From: Algoriphagus sp. AK58
GTDB taxonomy: Bacteria; Bacteroidota; Bacteroidia; Cytophagales; Cyclobacteriaceae
Assembly (NCBI RefSeq): GCF_014324365.1
Contig: NZ_QEIG01000003.1
Span: forward strand, 1-64,000
DNA: 64,000 bases
Direction: 5' to 3'
Position 1 is the stretch's first letter. Each line of letters starts with the position of its first letter. The notes below the pieces were generated by a model. The model worked only from the letters and a program-made list of their open reading frames with translations, did not search any database and had not been told where the DNA came from. Positions 8,934 to 17,508 of this stretch are shown here, in pieces. The translations under genes and the position numbers were made by a program.

Positions 8934-9434
8934 TTACATTTTCGGTAGGATCACAGTGTCGATTACATGAACCACTCCGTTTGATGCCTGAATATCTGCT
9001 GCGGTAACAGTAGCATTGTTGGCCATGGCTTTGCCATCCTTTAGGGTAATGGTAATTTCTCCCCCTTGAGCAGTTTTTGCTTTCATTCCATCTTTCAAAT
9101 CAGAAGACATCACTTTTCCTGGTACTACATGGTAGGTCAATACTGCTACTAACTGAGCCTTGTTTTCGGGCTTAAGCAGGTTTTCTACCGTACCAGCGGG
9201 AAGCTTGGCGAATGCTTCATTGGTCGGAGCAAATACGGTGAAAGGTCCTTCACCTTTTAGCACATCTACCAAGTCGCCAGCCTTGACAGCGGCTACCAAG
9301 GTGGATAAAAACTCAGTAGACACTGCCAAATCAACGATATCGGCATCTACTTCGTGAACAGTGTTGGTTTTTGGTGTGAAGGCTGATGCGAAAAACAACG
9401 TCATCACCATCACTAAAGAAAATACTTTTTTCAT
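8934..9434 (-). CDS. secreted fasciclin-domain (FAS1) protein
   Basis: This is a 166-residue exported protein. The start [19 protein letters not shown] at 9434 gives a clear signal peptide; an upstream in-frame extension to 9503 lacks signal-peptide character. A single FAS1 domain follows, with the H1 motif [15 protein letters not shown] and the conserved YHVVPG segment and [11 protein letters not shown] end. FAS1 proteins mediate adhesion or surface association. It is monocistronic, between a shared terminator and a 178-bp divergent region leading to rlmH. Confidence 0.92.
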   Translation of the reverse strand: MKKVFSLVMVMTLFFASAFTPKTNTVHEVDADIVDLAVSTEFLSTLVAAVKAGDLVDVLKGEGPFTVFAPTNEAFAKLPAGTVENLLKPENKAQLVAVLTYHVVPGKVMSSDLKDGMKAKTAQGGEITITLKDGKAMANNATVTAADIQASNGVVHVIDTVILPKM

Positions 9435-9564
9435 GGGTAGAAATAGTTTTGGTTTATGGTTTTCGAACAGACTGTTTATCAGGAATGTTTGGCGTCTTGA
9501 CACAAAGAAGGTTCAAAGGAAGATTTGATGTAAAGGCGGGAAATGTGAGGGATTAGTGGAAAAT

Positions 9565-9572
9565 TAATTTTG
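9565..9572 (+). promoter_or_regulatory. candidate Bacteroidota -7 element for rlmH
   Basis: TAATTTTG fits the TAnnTTTG consensus for the primary sigma factor of Bacteroidota. It lies about 40 bp before the rlmH start. No good -33 TTTG is visible, so support is limited. Confidence 0.3.
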
Positions 9573-9612
9573 TAAAAAAGCTTTTAAAAGGAGCTTTTCG
9601 GATATTTACCCC

Positions 9613-10086
9613 ATGCAAATCAAGCTTTTGGCCATAGGCAAAACCGACCATAAACCGATTCAGGAACTGATCTCTGAGTATACTGAGCGTCTTGGGTATT
9701 ACATCCGTTTCGATCTGGAGATTATCCCTGATTTGAAAAACACCAAATCCCTTTCCGAATCCGTACAAAAAGAGCGGGAAGGAGAATTGATTCTCAAAAA
9801 GCTTCAGACCTCAGACGAACTTATACTTTTGGACGAGCGTGGGAAAAGTTTTTCCTCTCTTGAGTTTTCGGAATACCTCCAGAAAAAAATGAATTCAGGC
9901 CTTAGGCAATTGGTCTTTGTTATCGGAGGGCCTTATGGATTTTCAGAAGCAGTGTATGCTAGGGCAAATGGGAAAATATCTCTTTCCAAAATGACTTTTT
10001 CTCATCAGATGATCCGTCCATTTTTTATTGAGCAGCTGTATAGAGCTTTCACCATCCTCCGAAACGAGCCCTACCATCACCAATGA
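9613..10086 (+). CDS. rlmH: 23S rRNA (pseudouridine1915-N3)-methyltransferase RlmH
   Basis: This SPOUT-class methyltransferase modifies pseudouridine 1915 in helix 69 of 23S rRNA on assembled 70S ribosomes. The 157-residue length is exact for the family. The trefoil-knot signatures are present: LDERGKSFSSLEFSEYL, FVIGGPYGFSE and the C-terminal SKMTFSHQMIRPFFIEQLYRAF ending in EPYHH(Q). The start is an ATG with MQIKLLAIGKT, the usual N-terminus. It is monocistronic with a plausible short leader. Confidence 0.97.
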   Translation: MQIKLLAIGKTDHKPIQELISEYTERLGYYIRFDLEIIPDLKNTKSLSESVQKEREGELILKKLQTSDELILLDERGKSFSSLEFSEYLQKKMNSGLRQLVFVIGGPYGFSEAVYARANGKISLSKMTFSHQMIRPFFIEQLYRAFTILRNEPYHHQ

Positions 10087-10127
10087 CCCCTTGTAATTAT
10101 CCCAATGTTAAGTTTTGGGTCATTTTT

Positions 10128-10157
10128 TTTGCTAATGTTATCAAATTGTTAATTTTA
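10128..10157 (+). promoter_or_regulatory. candidate promoter of the transglutaminase-like gene
   Basis: TTTG (10128-10131) and TAATTTTA (10150-10157) are separated by 18 bp. This is close to the Bacteroidota -33 TTTG / -7 TAnnTTTG pattern, with one mismatch at the last base. It is ~30 bp before the start codon at 10189. Confidence 0.4.
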
Positions 10158-10188
10158 GACTCAACTGATAACAATAGCTTCATGAGCC

Positions 10189-11019
10189 ATGAAAAAGGCG
10201 GTTCTATTCATCGCAATCTTCTTAGGGTTTGTCTTTTCGGGCATTTCCCAAGAAAGAGCTTTGCATGAAGATTACCTTGCTTTTGGATCTGAGACAGAAA
10301 AAGCAATTTGGAATTCGGATGAAAAAACTCCCTTTCAGCTATTCAAAGCCGTAAATGCTGTCGAAACTATTTCCGAAGAAAAGTGGAATTTACTTGTCGG
10401 AGAATTGGATGGCAAAGCTTCGAAAACAACCGATCAGATGGTTTTACTTCGAACCATCTTTCAAAAAGCACATCAACGACTTTTCAGAAAATACGAGCAG
10501 CACTCCTCTTTCAATACCATGCTTGCATCTGGAAAATTCGACTGCGTAAGCGGTTCAGCTGCCTTGGGTTTGCTTTTGGAAAGGTATGGGTATGATTTTG
10601 ACATTGTAGAAACGGATTACCATGTATTCATTCAGGTAAATCTGGCAGGAAAGCCCATTATCTTGGAGAGTACGATTGCCGTGGGTGGTATGATTACCCT
10701 TCCGTCTGAAGTAGAAAACTACCTCAGTTCGTATCTTCCAAAAAAAGATGCTACACCAATCACCTTCAATCAACGATTGGCCGGACCTAACGTTGATCTT
10801 TCTGAAACTTCCATATTCAGAAAAGTAAATCTTACTGAATTGGCCGGACTGCAGTATTACAATGACGCCATTGTCCATTTCAACTCACAGGATTATGGAC
10901 AGGCTGTTCATCAGTTATCGAAGGCGTATTTGCTGTACCCTTCTGATCGCATCGAAGGTCTGAGAGATTTGAGTATCAATCTCGCTTTTAAGACTTACGG
11001 ATACGATCTTCGTAAGTAA
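10189..11019 (+). CDS. secreted transglutaminase-like protein with C-terminal TPR-like repeats
   Basis: This is a 276-residue protein with a signal peptide (MKKAVLFIAIFLGFVFSGIS). The central part has a papain/transglutaminase-type arrangement: Cys in FDCVSGSAALGLLLERYG, His in YHVFIQV and an acidic residue in ILEST. The last ~60 residues (YYNDAIVHFNSQDYGQAVH, then LSKAYLLYPS) look like one or two TPR helices. The order resembles SirB1-type transglutaminase-TPR proteins, but here exported. Catalytic activity and substrate are inferred only. The flanking genes are unrelated. Confidence 0.6.
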   Translation: MKKAVLFIAIFLGFVFSGISQERALHEDYLAFGSETEKAIWNSDEKTPFQLFKAVNAVETISEEKWNLLVGELDGKASKTTDQMVLLRTIFQKAHQRLFRKYEQHSSFNTMLASGKFDCVSGSAALGLLLERYGYDFDIVETDYHVFIQVNLAGKPIILESTIAVGGMITLPSEVENYLSSYLPKKDATPITFNQRLAGPNVDLSETSIFRKVNLTELAGLQYYNDAIVHFNSQDYGQAVHQLSKAYLLYPSDRIEGLRDLSINLAFKTYGYDLRK

Positions 11020-11023
11020 GCAA

Positions 11024-11051
11024 AGGCCTCTCTGAACAATCAGAGAGGCCG
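11024..11051. terminator. 11-bp hairpin without a T-run
   Basis: GGCCTCTCTGA / TCAGAGAGGCC with an ACAA loop lies 5 bp after the transglutaminase-like gene. No T-run follows on either strand. It may act as a transcript 3' end or a stabilising hairpin rather than a canonical terminator. Confidence 0.55.
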
Positions 11052-11148
11052 GCTACTTTACAGTCCAATCACCCTTACGACTTCAAGCGCCATTTCAAAA
11101 AATTAGCCTAACCACCCGCGGGCTAACCACACAGGTGATTATGCTTTC

Positions 11149-11607
11149 TTATCGCATGATATTGATATCTGTAAAAACGCCATCGGTGATGGTGACTTCT
11201 GCTCCACCTCCAAGGGCGGGTCTAGCTTTAAAAGAAAAAGTGCCCGACACTTTGTTTCCTTCCAATTTTGTAATGTTCAAGGTACCCGAAGTAGCATTGT
11301 GAACTACTAAATCAGACGTAGTCCATACTGCATTGCCTGCCAGATTAAATGTACCTGTCCGCTCTTCGGTCATGGTGAGTGCAAAGCTCGATCGATCTGT
11401 GGCCCCAGCCCCGATCGCAAAAGCCTTGAACCCTCCGGGTAAACTGGTAATTCGGCTATTGCCTGAGCCCTTCCAATCGACCCCATTGATTTTTGCCTCG
11501 ACATTGAAAGAGCCCTGTGGAAGCTCATCTTCAGTGGAACAAGCCATAAATGCGATAAAAAAACCTAGCAAGGCAACTTTTCTTAAAACATCAATCCAAA
11601 TTTTCAT
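11149..11607 (-). CDS. small lipoprotein of DUF6252-like type
   Basis: This is a 152-residue lipoprotein with lipobox cysteine at residue 23 (FIAFMACSTEDELP). The acidic residues right after the Cys resemble the Bacteroidota surface-export signal, so it may face outward. The mature part is short, Gly/Thr-rich beta-strand sequence with INGVDWKGSG, ITSLPGGFKAFAIGA and the ending VTITDGVFTDI. This matches small Bacteroidota proteins grouped as DUF6252. No function is known. It appears to stand alone downstream of the FKBP gene, from which it is separated by a hairpin. Confidence 0.65.
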   Translation of the reverse strand: MKIWIDVLRKVALLGFFIAFMACSTEDELPQGSFNVEAKINGVDWKGSGNSRITSLPGGFKAFAIGAGATDRSSFALTMTEERTGTFNLAGNAVWTTSDLVVHNATSGTLNITKLEGNKVSGTFSFKARPALGGGAEVTITDGVFTDINIMR

Positions 11608-11681
11608 AGTAGTAAAGGGTTAGGTTTTGAAATTGAACTGACCAAAAATACCTTAACCTAAGACTCTCCACCATACGACAA

Positions 11682-11709
11682 ATGCCCTATTCCTTTCGAA
11701 ATAGGGCAT
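11682..11709 (-). terminator. hairpin downstream of the FKBP gene
   Basis: ATGCCCTATT pairs with AATAGGGCAT around an 8-base centre, 25 bp beyond the FKBP stop on the minus strand. The following bases are only weakly T-rich. Confidence 0.6.
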
Positions 11710-11733
11710 CTAAAAAGTTCAATTCCTTGTCAT

Positions 11734-12249
11734 TTAATGGTGATGATGACCGTCCGGGCCATGGGCATGACCATGCTCTATTTCTACAGGCTCAGCATCG
11801 CGAACGGCGACTACCTTCCCTTCAAAATATAAGTCAAACCCAGCGAGAGGAGGATTGAAATCCATGTGTACTCCGAGGTAATCTACCTTTATCACCTCTC
11901 CACGCATTTGGTTTCCTTTATCGTCCTGCATGGGAATCACATTTCCTACCTTCAGAATATCTTTATTCTTTTTTCCGTCTTCTTTGAAATTGGCTTTGGG
12001 AATGATGACTTTTTTGTTTTCATCGTAATCACCATATCCGTTTTCAAAGTCAATAAAAACTGAAAAAGTATCGCCTACGGACTTACCCTCTATAGCCTGC
12101 TCAAATTTTGGAAGGACATTTTGGTAGCCGAACAAAAAGTAAAAAGGCTGATCTTCGGATACCGTTTCATACAATTCTTTTCCGCTTTCCCCATCATCTA
12201 CCATCAGCGTGTAGGCCACAGCAATTACTTTATCTTTTGAAGCTTTCAT
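11734..12249 (-). CDS. FKBP-type peptidyl-prolyl isomerase, SlyD-like
   Basis: This is a 171-residue prolyl isomerase/chaperone. The FKBP half-domain segments flank an inserted flap domain (YGDYDENKKVIIPKANF to GNQMRGEVIKVDYLGVHMDFN), followed by NPPLAGFDLYFEGKVVAVR, the SlyD architecture. The C-terminus is His-rich (HGHAHGPDGHHHH), as in metal-binding SlyD proteins, so nickel or zinc binding is likely. There is no signal peptide, so it is cytoplasmic. No hydrogenase or urease genes lie nearby. Confidence 0.9.
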   Translation of the reverse strand: MKASKDKVIAVAYTLMVDDGESGKELYETVSEDQPFYFLFGYQNVLPKFEQAIEGKSVGDTFSVFIDFENGYGDYDENKKVIIPKANFKEDGKKNKDILKVGNVIPMQDDKGNQMRGEVIKVDYLGVHMDFNPPLAGFDLYFEGKVVAVRDAEPVEIEHGHAHGPDGHHHH

Positions 12250-12266
12250 TTTTGTTACGTGTTCGA

Positions 12267-13970
12267 TTATTTTATTAGATAGGTCACCCCAATTTGGCCT
12301 ACAAAATTATTCCGGTCATATCCAGGTACAAAATATTGATTGGGGTCATTTTCAAGATACCACTTGTAGTTAAGAGTATTTACGTATTGAAACTTACCTG
12401 AAACCAAAAACTGCTCCCCAAACTTCCACTCTGGAGTGAGGGAGAATACTAAGTCTACATATTTGTTTCTGAAATCTTTAGATTCCTCGTAGCGGTAATA
12501 GTAGAAATCGTTATTGTACTCAATCCGCTCAAACTGCAATCCTATTTTTTTCAATCCTTCTACCCATGCGAGTCCCACAAAAATCTGATTACTAGCGGGT
12601 CCATTCCCAATTCCCAACACCTGACCTTGATGGGTATATCCATGCCTCACATGATCATGGATGTACCAAGTCCTAAGCTGTCTGATATCATCCCTGATCG
12701 TCTGCCCTGAAAGAGTCATTTCAGAACTGATTTCTAAAAAACGATTGGGTTTTTTGAGCTCCATCAAATGAGCAAACCCAAAGGTAAAAGCTCTGCCCGA
12801 TTCGGGAGTGGTAATGAAATCATTGAATGTCCGGTCATTGTCTCTGGTTCCATATTCCCCATAAAACTCAAACCTACCCTCAGGACTCAGCCACCTGAAA
12901 AATCCCGAGCTAAACTGCTGCCTTTTTTCTTGGATAGGATCATTGACGTTTTGTGCTTTTTTCCTCCCATTGAAAACAGGGATCGCATCAGCAAGAGTGG
13001 AGACGTCCGAACGATACATATGATTGACAGAACCATATCCCAGAAAAAGGCCTGGAATCCACTTGGGTTGGTAAGTGAAAACCAAACCTGAGAGATATCT
13101 TTTGTCATCTGACCTCTTAGGGATATATACAGGGTTTTGCTGGATGTTGTAGTCAGGCCAGGGCGGCAAAAAACCTGACGATTTCAAGAAGCCGGAAATC
13201 ACCTGTCCCTCAAAGGATCCAATACCAGTCTTGACTGGTTTTCGTGTATTCAATGTAAAGTGCAAAAATCCAGGGGCATTATTCCCCATCAAAAGTGAAT
13301 TCCGTCTGCCTGGACCCCACCATAAATTTTCAGTAGAAACCCCAACGGAAGCTTCCTTAAGATTAAATCGGAAGCTGGATTGACCTGGATAAAGTCTGAC
13401 AAAATCGGTTAACCCAAACCGCTCTGGCATATCTATCCGGTTCATATACTCATAATAAAACAGAATCGTGGCCTGATGCTCGATAGGAAACCCTTTGTAA
13501 TCCTTGTTATCTGCCCAGATTAGTTCGGGCTGCAGCTGCAGGCTAAACTTTCCATACTCTGCATAAGTCCCCCAACTGAATACCTGCTGAATGCCCCGGT
13601 TTGGAATCATGACCCCATCATTCACACCAAAAGCATAATTAGAATTATACTGAGCCCGATAAATTACCGGAAGCGTCAGGAATTTTCCTTTTCCATCCTT
13701 CCCAAAACGATGGTGGTATGCCGACTGATCCAAGTCTACCAAAGAACTGTCGAGATCAAAACCATCTTTTGCCCCAAAAGCATCCACCGGAAACAGAGGT
13801 CGGATCATCCAAGAGGACGCCGAGTCGATTTGTCCCATTAACTGAAGCCTCCTTAGGTAGTCATCCAAAACAGGCGTTCCTACGGGAATAGTCTGAGCAA
13901 AAGTGGATTCGATGAGGACAGACGCCAACAAAACCAACAGAAAACCAACACCTCTTTTTTTAACTCTCAT
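12267..13970 (-). CDS. capsule assembly Wzi-family outer membrane protein
   Basis: This is a 567-residue exported protein with signal peptide MRVKKRGVGFLLVLLASVLIESTFAQ, then a short helical region and a long amphipathic beta-strand region typical of an 18-strand barrel. It ends in an aromatic-rich strand (NFVGQIGVTYLIK). Internal features such as FRFNLKEASVGVSTENLWWGPG are characteristic of Wzi-like proteins. Wzi anchors or exports capsular polysaccharide at the outer membrane. Its ATG overlaps the upstream lipoprotein gene by 4 bp (ATGA), so they form one unit. wecB diverges ~0.8 kb away, which fits a surface-polysaccharide context. Confidence 0.85.
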   Translation of the reverse strand: MRVKKRGVGFLLVLLASVLIESTFAQTIPVGTPVLDDYLRRLQLMGQIDSASSWMIRPLFPVDAFGAKDGFDLDSSLVDLDQSAYHHRFGKDGKGKFLTLPVIYRAQYNSNYAFGVNDGVMIPNRGIQQVFSWGTYAEYGKFSLQLQPELIWADNKDYKGFPIEHQATILFYYEYMNRIDMPERFGLTDFVRLYPGQSSFRFNLKEASVGVSTENLWWGPGRRNSLLMGNNAPGFLHFTLNTRKPVKTGIGSFEGQVISGFLKSSGFLPPWPDYNIQQNPVYIPKRSDDKRYLSGLVFTYQPKWIPGLFLGYGSVNHMYRSDVSTLADAIPVFNGRKKAQNVNDPIQEKRQQFSSGFFRWLSPEGRFEFYGEYGTRDNDRTFNDFITTPESGRAFTFGFAHLMELKKPNRFLEISSEMTLSGQTIRDDIRQLRTWYIHDHVRHGYTHQGQVLGIGNGPASNQIFVGLAWVEGLKKIGLQFERIEYNNDFYYYRYEESKDFRNKYVDLVFSLTPEWKFGEQFLVSGKFQYVNTLNYKWYLENDPNQYFVPGYDRNNFVGQIGVTYLIK

Positions 13971-14638
13971 CTTTTATTGGTTTGAATCGCAAAAACTTGA
14001 ATCCCAGCAACAGACCAAGACTCGTCACACACAGGATCAGGACTATTCAACTGCCTAAGTTCTCCACCTAAAAACACCCTCACATCAGGATTGGTATGCT
14101 CGATCAGTTGCTCTACACGATATCGAGTAGTGTAATTTGGAAATGCCCCAAAAAGACACAATCCGGGCAAATTAGTTTGAATAGCTCCAGTCTTGGGCCT
14201 GTTTTGTCTAAAGTACGTGTTGGGATAGGACTGATACAGACAATACGTCGATTCGCAGGGTGTATTGGAAAACGTGGTTCGGTATGTTTCTGTACGATCT
14301 ATACCCATATACCAATAATCTGGTCCCGAAAGGCTATCCTCGGGATTGCCATCCCAAGTATCATGGATTAGAATTTCGATGGAAAGCTTCAGGTAATTGT
14401 GAGGAGGAAGATCCTTCAAGTTTACCGCCACCTCTTCGTTGTGGTAATAGCCCGCCAAGGTATCATTTCTCCAAATAAAAAGTTTTCCATTTTCAAACCC
14501 TGCTAAGTTCAAATCGGAAAAATCATTGGAATAAGCCAGCACCTCATTTTCGACTGTTTCCACACAGGAGGAAATCCCTAAAATCAATCCAAAAAATGCT
14601 GTCAACCACGCTAGCCTTAACTGATCAAATCTTCTCAT
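13967..14638 (-). CDS. lipoprotein co-transcribed with the Wzi-like gene, function unknown
   Basis: This is a 223-residue lipoprotein with lipobox cysteine at residue 25 (LILGISSCVETVENE). The mature part is rich in aromatic and polar residues, with several Cys (SNTPCESTYCLYQS, GLCLFG, DPVCDES) that could form disulfides. It has a strand pattern suggestive of a carbohydrate-binding or jelly-roll fold (LPPHNYLKLSIEILIHDTWDG). I do not recognise a named family. It is translationally coupled to the Wzi gene, so a role in polysaccharide handling at the outer membrane is a reasonable inference. Confidence 0.6.
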   Translation of the reverse strand: MRRFDQLRLAWLTAFFGLILGISSCVETVENEVLAYSNDFSDLNLAGFENGKLFIWRNDTLAGYYHNEEVAVNLKDLPPHNYLKLSIEILIHDTWDGNPEDSLSGPDYWYMGIDRTETYRTTFSNTPCESTYCLYQSYPNTYFRQNRPKTGAIQTNLPGLCLFGAFPNYTTRYRVEQLIEHTNPDVRVFLGGELRQLNSPDPVCDESWSVAGIQVFAIQTNKR

Positions 14639-14742
14639 TTAAACTTATTTACTCAAAAAACATTCTGCCACAAAGAAACAAAAAACCGACCAATCCCCCG
14701 ATTTTTAAATGGAAATTGACTGCCTGACCCGAAGGTAATCCT

Positions 14743-14750
14743 TATTTTTG
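14743..14750 (+). promoter_or_regulatory. candidate -7 element of wecB
   Basis: TATTTTTG matches TAnnTTTG, 22 bp before the wecB ATG. A TTG lies about 24 bp upstream, at the long end of normal spacing. Confidence 0.4.
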
Positions 14751-14771
14751 CCAAAATTTTATCAATAAGCC

Positions 14772-15866
14772 ATGCCTCTTTTTACCATCGTAGCCGGTGC
14801 CCGGCCAAATTTTATGAAGATCGCTCCGATCATCCATGCATTGCAAAAGAAACAAGCAGAAGGAAAGGATGTAATGTTTAGACTGGTGCATACCGGTCAG
14901 CATTATGACAAAAAGATGTCCGGAGACTTTTTTGAGCAGCTGCATATCCCCGATCCCAACGCCAATCTAGGAGGAGGCGGAGGTACCCAAGCCGAACAAA
15001 CGGCTGCCATTATGGTAGCTTTTGAAAAAGAATTGATGGAAAACCGCCCGGATATTGTGATCGTGGTAGGCGACGTGACCAGTACTTTGGCCTGCTCCAT
15101 TGCTGCCAAAAAACTCCAAATCGATGTGGCACATGTGGAAGGAGGAATCCGGTCAGGCGACCTCAGCATGCCTGAGGAAATCAACAGAATGGTGACGGAT
15201 TCCATCACAGATCACTTTTTTACTACTTCGGAAATTGCCAACAGTAACCTGAGAAAAGCAGGAGTTCCAGAAGAGAAGATCCACTTTGTCGGCAACACCA
15301 TGATCGACACACTGATGGCACAAATGCCTCATTTCAAAAAGCCCGAAGGTGAAATTTTTGAAAAGTTGGAACCGGGCCAGTATTTTGTGATGACCATGCA
15401 CCGTCCTGCCAACGTGGATCAGGAGCATTCACTCAAGGCGATGATCGACGCGATCCTGGATGGAACAGAAGGTCTGCCGATCATCTTCCCAGTCCATCCT
15501 AGGACGGCAAAAAATCTTCAAAACCTTGGAATAAATGCTCCAAACCTCCACATGTGTGAACCACTGGGATACTTGGAGTTCAATTACTTGGTGAAAAATG
15601 CCAAGGGAGTGATCACGGACTCGGGTGGGGTGACTGAGGAAACTTCTGTCATGAACGTACCCTGCGTGACCCTGAGAAACAATACCGAACGGGCAGAAAC
15701 CATCCACATGGGAACCAACGAGCTGGTAGGGACCGATCCATCCAAGCTAAAGCCTTACCTCGAGAAAATCATGCGAGGTGAATGGAAGCACTACCAAGGC
15801 ATCCCTCTTTGGGATGGAAAAACTGCAGAGCGAATCGTAGATATTCTAGTAAACAATTATTCGTGA
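14772..15866 (+). CDS. wecB: UDP-N-acetylglucosamine 2-epimerase (non-hydrolysing)
   Basis: This cytoplasmic enzyme interconverts UDP-GlcNAc and UDP-ManNAc for surface polysaccharides. The 364-residue length and GT-B fold are typical. It shows GARPNFMKIAP at the N-terminus, TGQHYD, the VVGDVTSTLA nucleotide region, HVEGGIRSGD, the catalytic-side HRPANVD and the C-terminal ITDSGGVTEE UDP-binding loop. The last four bases (GTGA) carry the start of the following cupin gene. It diverges from the Wzi/lipoprotein pair, consistent with capsule or LPS precursor supply. Confidence 0.95.
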   Translation: MPLFTIVAGARPNFMKIAPIIHALQKKQAEGKDVMFRLVHTGQHYDKKMSGDFFEQLHIPDPNANLGGGGGTQAEQTAAIMVAFEKELMENRPDIVIVVGDVTSTLACSIAAKKLQIDVAHVEGGIRSGDLSMPEEINRMVTDSITDHFFTTSEIANSNLRKAGVPEEKIHFVGNTMIDTLMAQMPHFKKPEGEIFEKLEPGQYFVMTMHRPANVDQEHSLKAMIDAILDGTEGLPIIFPVHPRTAKNLQNLGINAPNLHMCEPLGYLEFNYLVKNAKGVITDSGGVTEETSVMNVPCVTLRNNTERAETIHMGTNELVGTDPSKLKPYLEKIMRGEWKHYQGIPLWDGKTAERIVDILVNNYS

Positions 15867-16354
15867 AATCGATCGAAAAGAGGATTCAAGAACTGGTTGA
15901 GATTCTGAATCTCAAAGCACATCCGGAAGGAGGGTTTTACGCTGAGACGTTTCGATCTGCTCAGGAAGTAATTCATTCCAATGGAGAAAATCGGCAATTA
16001 GCTACCTCTATTTATTTCTTGCTGAGATCTCAGGATGTATCCCATTTTCACCGAATCCAAAGTGACGAATTGTGGTTTTGGCACGAGGGGAGTCCGCTTT
16101 CTGTTCACTTATTGGGTGAAAAGGGACATGAAGTCCTAAAGCTTGGACCTGTTTCAGAAAAAGGTGCAAGACCTCAGCACTTGGTACCAGCAAATACCAT
16201 TTTCGGAAGCTCTGTGGATCTTCCAAACAGCTATGCACTTGTATCCTGTGTCGTAGCACCGGGTTTTGATTTCAGAGATTTTGAGCTTTTCACAAGTGAA
16301 GTTTTACTTCCCCTTTATCCTGAAGCCGAGCAAATCATCCGAAAACTTACCTAA
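15863..16354 (+). CDS. cupin-fold protein, DUF985 family
   Basis: This is a 163-residue cupin starting at GTG 15863, which overlaps the wecB stop as GTGA. Reading from the upstream ATG at 15782 would place 27 residues inside wecB without family similarity. Motifs include HPEGGFYAETFRS, FHRIQSDELWFWHEGSPL (metal-site His/Glu) and AMLVSCVVAPGF-like ending text (YALVSCVVAPGFDFRDFELF). DUF985 cupins have been proposed to bind or isomerise small sugars or related ligands. Coupling to wecB suggests a sugar-related role, but no reaction is established. Confidence 0.85.
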   Translation: MKSIEKRIQELVEILNLKAHPEGGFYAETFRSAQEVIHSNGENRQLATSIYFLLRSQDVSHFHRIQSDELWFWHEGSPLSVHLLGEKGHEVLKLGPVSEKGARPQHLVPANTIFGSSVDLPNSYALVSCVVAPGFDFRDFELFTSEVLLPLYPEAEQIIRKLT

Positions 16355-16356
16355 TA

Positions 16357-16797
16357 TCACTGCCCATATTTCAATACCAAAGCCAGTTGCCCGGCATGGT
16401 AAGCGGTATGGGTAGTGATTCTTCCCAAGGCTTCTGCCTTGGTCTTTTTCCCAAACTCTTTGGTTTCGATCACTTGCTCCCAATTTTCCTGCAGGGAAAT
16501 TGCCTTTTCCAGCATGGTAGCCGAGTAAACTGCCATCTCTTTCAACTCCTCCAAATTGGTCCATTCGCCTGTGTCTTTTCCGGCAATCAGCGTTTTGGCT
16601 ACAATTTTTACTTCGGCCAAGCCGAAGACATTTTTTGCAAAAAGCAACTCGACTTCCGCGATATGCCGGATCAAAAAACCAGCAGAATTGGGACTGTTGC
16701 CGTTGCGCTTGGACAAATCAGATGCTGCAGTTTTATCCAAAAGCTGTGTGAATCGGGTTCTTCCCTCTCTCCAGAGTGCAATTAATGAATCGTTCAT
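16357..16797 (-). CDS. DinB/YfiT-like four-helix-bundle protein
   Basis: This is a 146-residue all-helical protein. Three His positions fit the DinB metal site: LIRHIAEVELLF in helix 2 and THTAYHAGQLALVL near the C-terminus (HxxxH). DinB-like proteins often serve as thiol-dependent transferases for bacillithiol or related thiols, or as damage-inducible proteins of unknown role. The gene is convergent with the cupin gene, leaving 2 bp between stops, and is 13 bp downstream of the secreted unknown on the same strand. Confidence 0.8.
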   Translation of the reverse strand: MNDSLIALWREGRTRFTQLLDKTAASDLSKRNGNSPNSAGFLIRHIAEVELLFAKNVFGLAEVKIVAKTLIAGKDTGEWTNLEELKEMAVYSATMLEKAISLQENWEQVIETKEFGKKTKAEALGRITTHTAYHAGQLALVLKYGQ

Positions 16798-16810
16798 CTA
16801 GTAATTGGTT

Positions 16811-17392
16811 TTAGTCTACCCATCCCCAAGGTGCTTCCGGGACTTCTATGGGCTGAGTCAGATCAAATTTTACAGTAAATAAAGTTGGAGAACCAAGTCT
16901 TCTGAGATTGTAGGAAAAGGAGGTATCGTCTACAGTAATCCACCAGACATTACCCACCGCGGCGGGTAGAAGGTTGGCCGTAAACTGATCTGCTGGAAAA
17001 AACTGGGTAGTAGCCGACCCTGTGTTGGAAGCTTTTCCACCGTATTGAGTCACCTGGTCTTCAGAACCATCCTCATGACGGTGATCGTGCTTAAGTTGGA
17101 TCAGACCCTCTTCATCCATAGTCAGCACCCAAGTCCTTGATCTGTCTTCCCCCACAAAAAAGGGAATTCGAATTCTTCCTTCTTCACACGCCCTAACATG
17201 CATGACCAATCGTCCGGAAAATCTCGGATCAGATTCAGGAGATATCAATTCTCCTGCATAGGCTTTGCCGCAGTGATTTCTGAGGTTTTCCCAGAATTTT
17301 TGAGAGGGGGCTTTCTCTTGGGAGAAGGCCGGATTTTGGAAAATGCCAAGGAATAGTACCAAGGCCAGAAGTAGGCTGGATCTCATTATCAT
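16811..17392 (-). CDS. secreted protein of unknown function
   Basis: This is a 193-residue exported protein: signal peptide MIMRSSLLLALVLFLGIFQNPAFSQ, with a second possible start two codons in. The mature domain opens with FWENLRNHCGKAYAGEL and continues with strands such as GRLVMHVRACEEGRIRIPF, SRTWVLTMDEEGLIQLKHD, and WWITVDDTSFSYNLRRLG. Two Cys could pair. The strand pattern is lipocalin-like in general appearance, but I do not recognise a family with certainty. It probably shares a transcript with the DinB-like gene. Confidence 0.6.
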   Translation of the reverse strand: MIMRSSLLLALVLFLGIFQNPAFSQEKAPSQKFWENLRNHCGKAYAGELISPESDPRFSGRLVMHVRACEEGRIRIPFFVGEDRSRTWVLTMDEEGLIQLKHDHRHEDGSEDQVTQYGGKASNTGSATTQFFPADQFTANLLPAAVGNVWWITVDDTSFSYNLRRLGSPTLFTVKFDLTQPIEVPEAPWGWVD

Positions 17393-17455
17393 GTCCCAAA
17401 GTAGTCAATCCTGAGAGAATGAGATGGAATATAGCCAATAATTAGCTAAAGGATA

Positions 17456-17487
17456 CTAAAAAAGCCATCCCTTATGAGATGGCTTTA
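17456..17487 (-). terminator. terminator of the TonB-receptor unit
   Basis: AAAGCCATC / GATGGCTTT stem with an 8-base loop. On the minus strand it is followed by a T-run (complement of the A-run at 17458-17463). It lies just beyond the receptor stop. Confidence 0.85.
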
Positions 17488-17508
17488 GTAAACTAAAAGC
17501 TGTATGTA

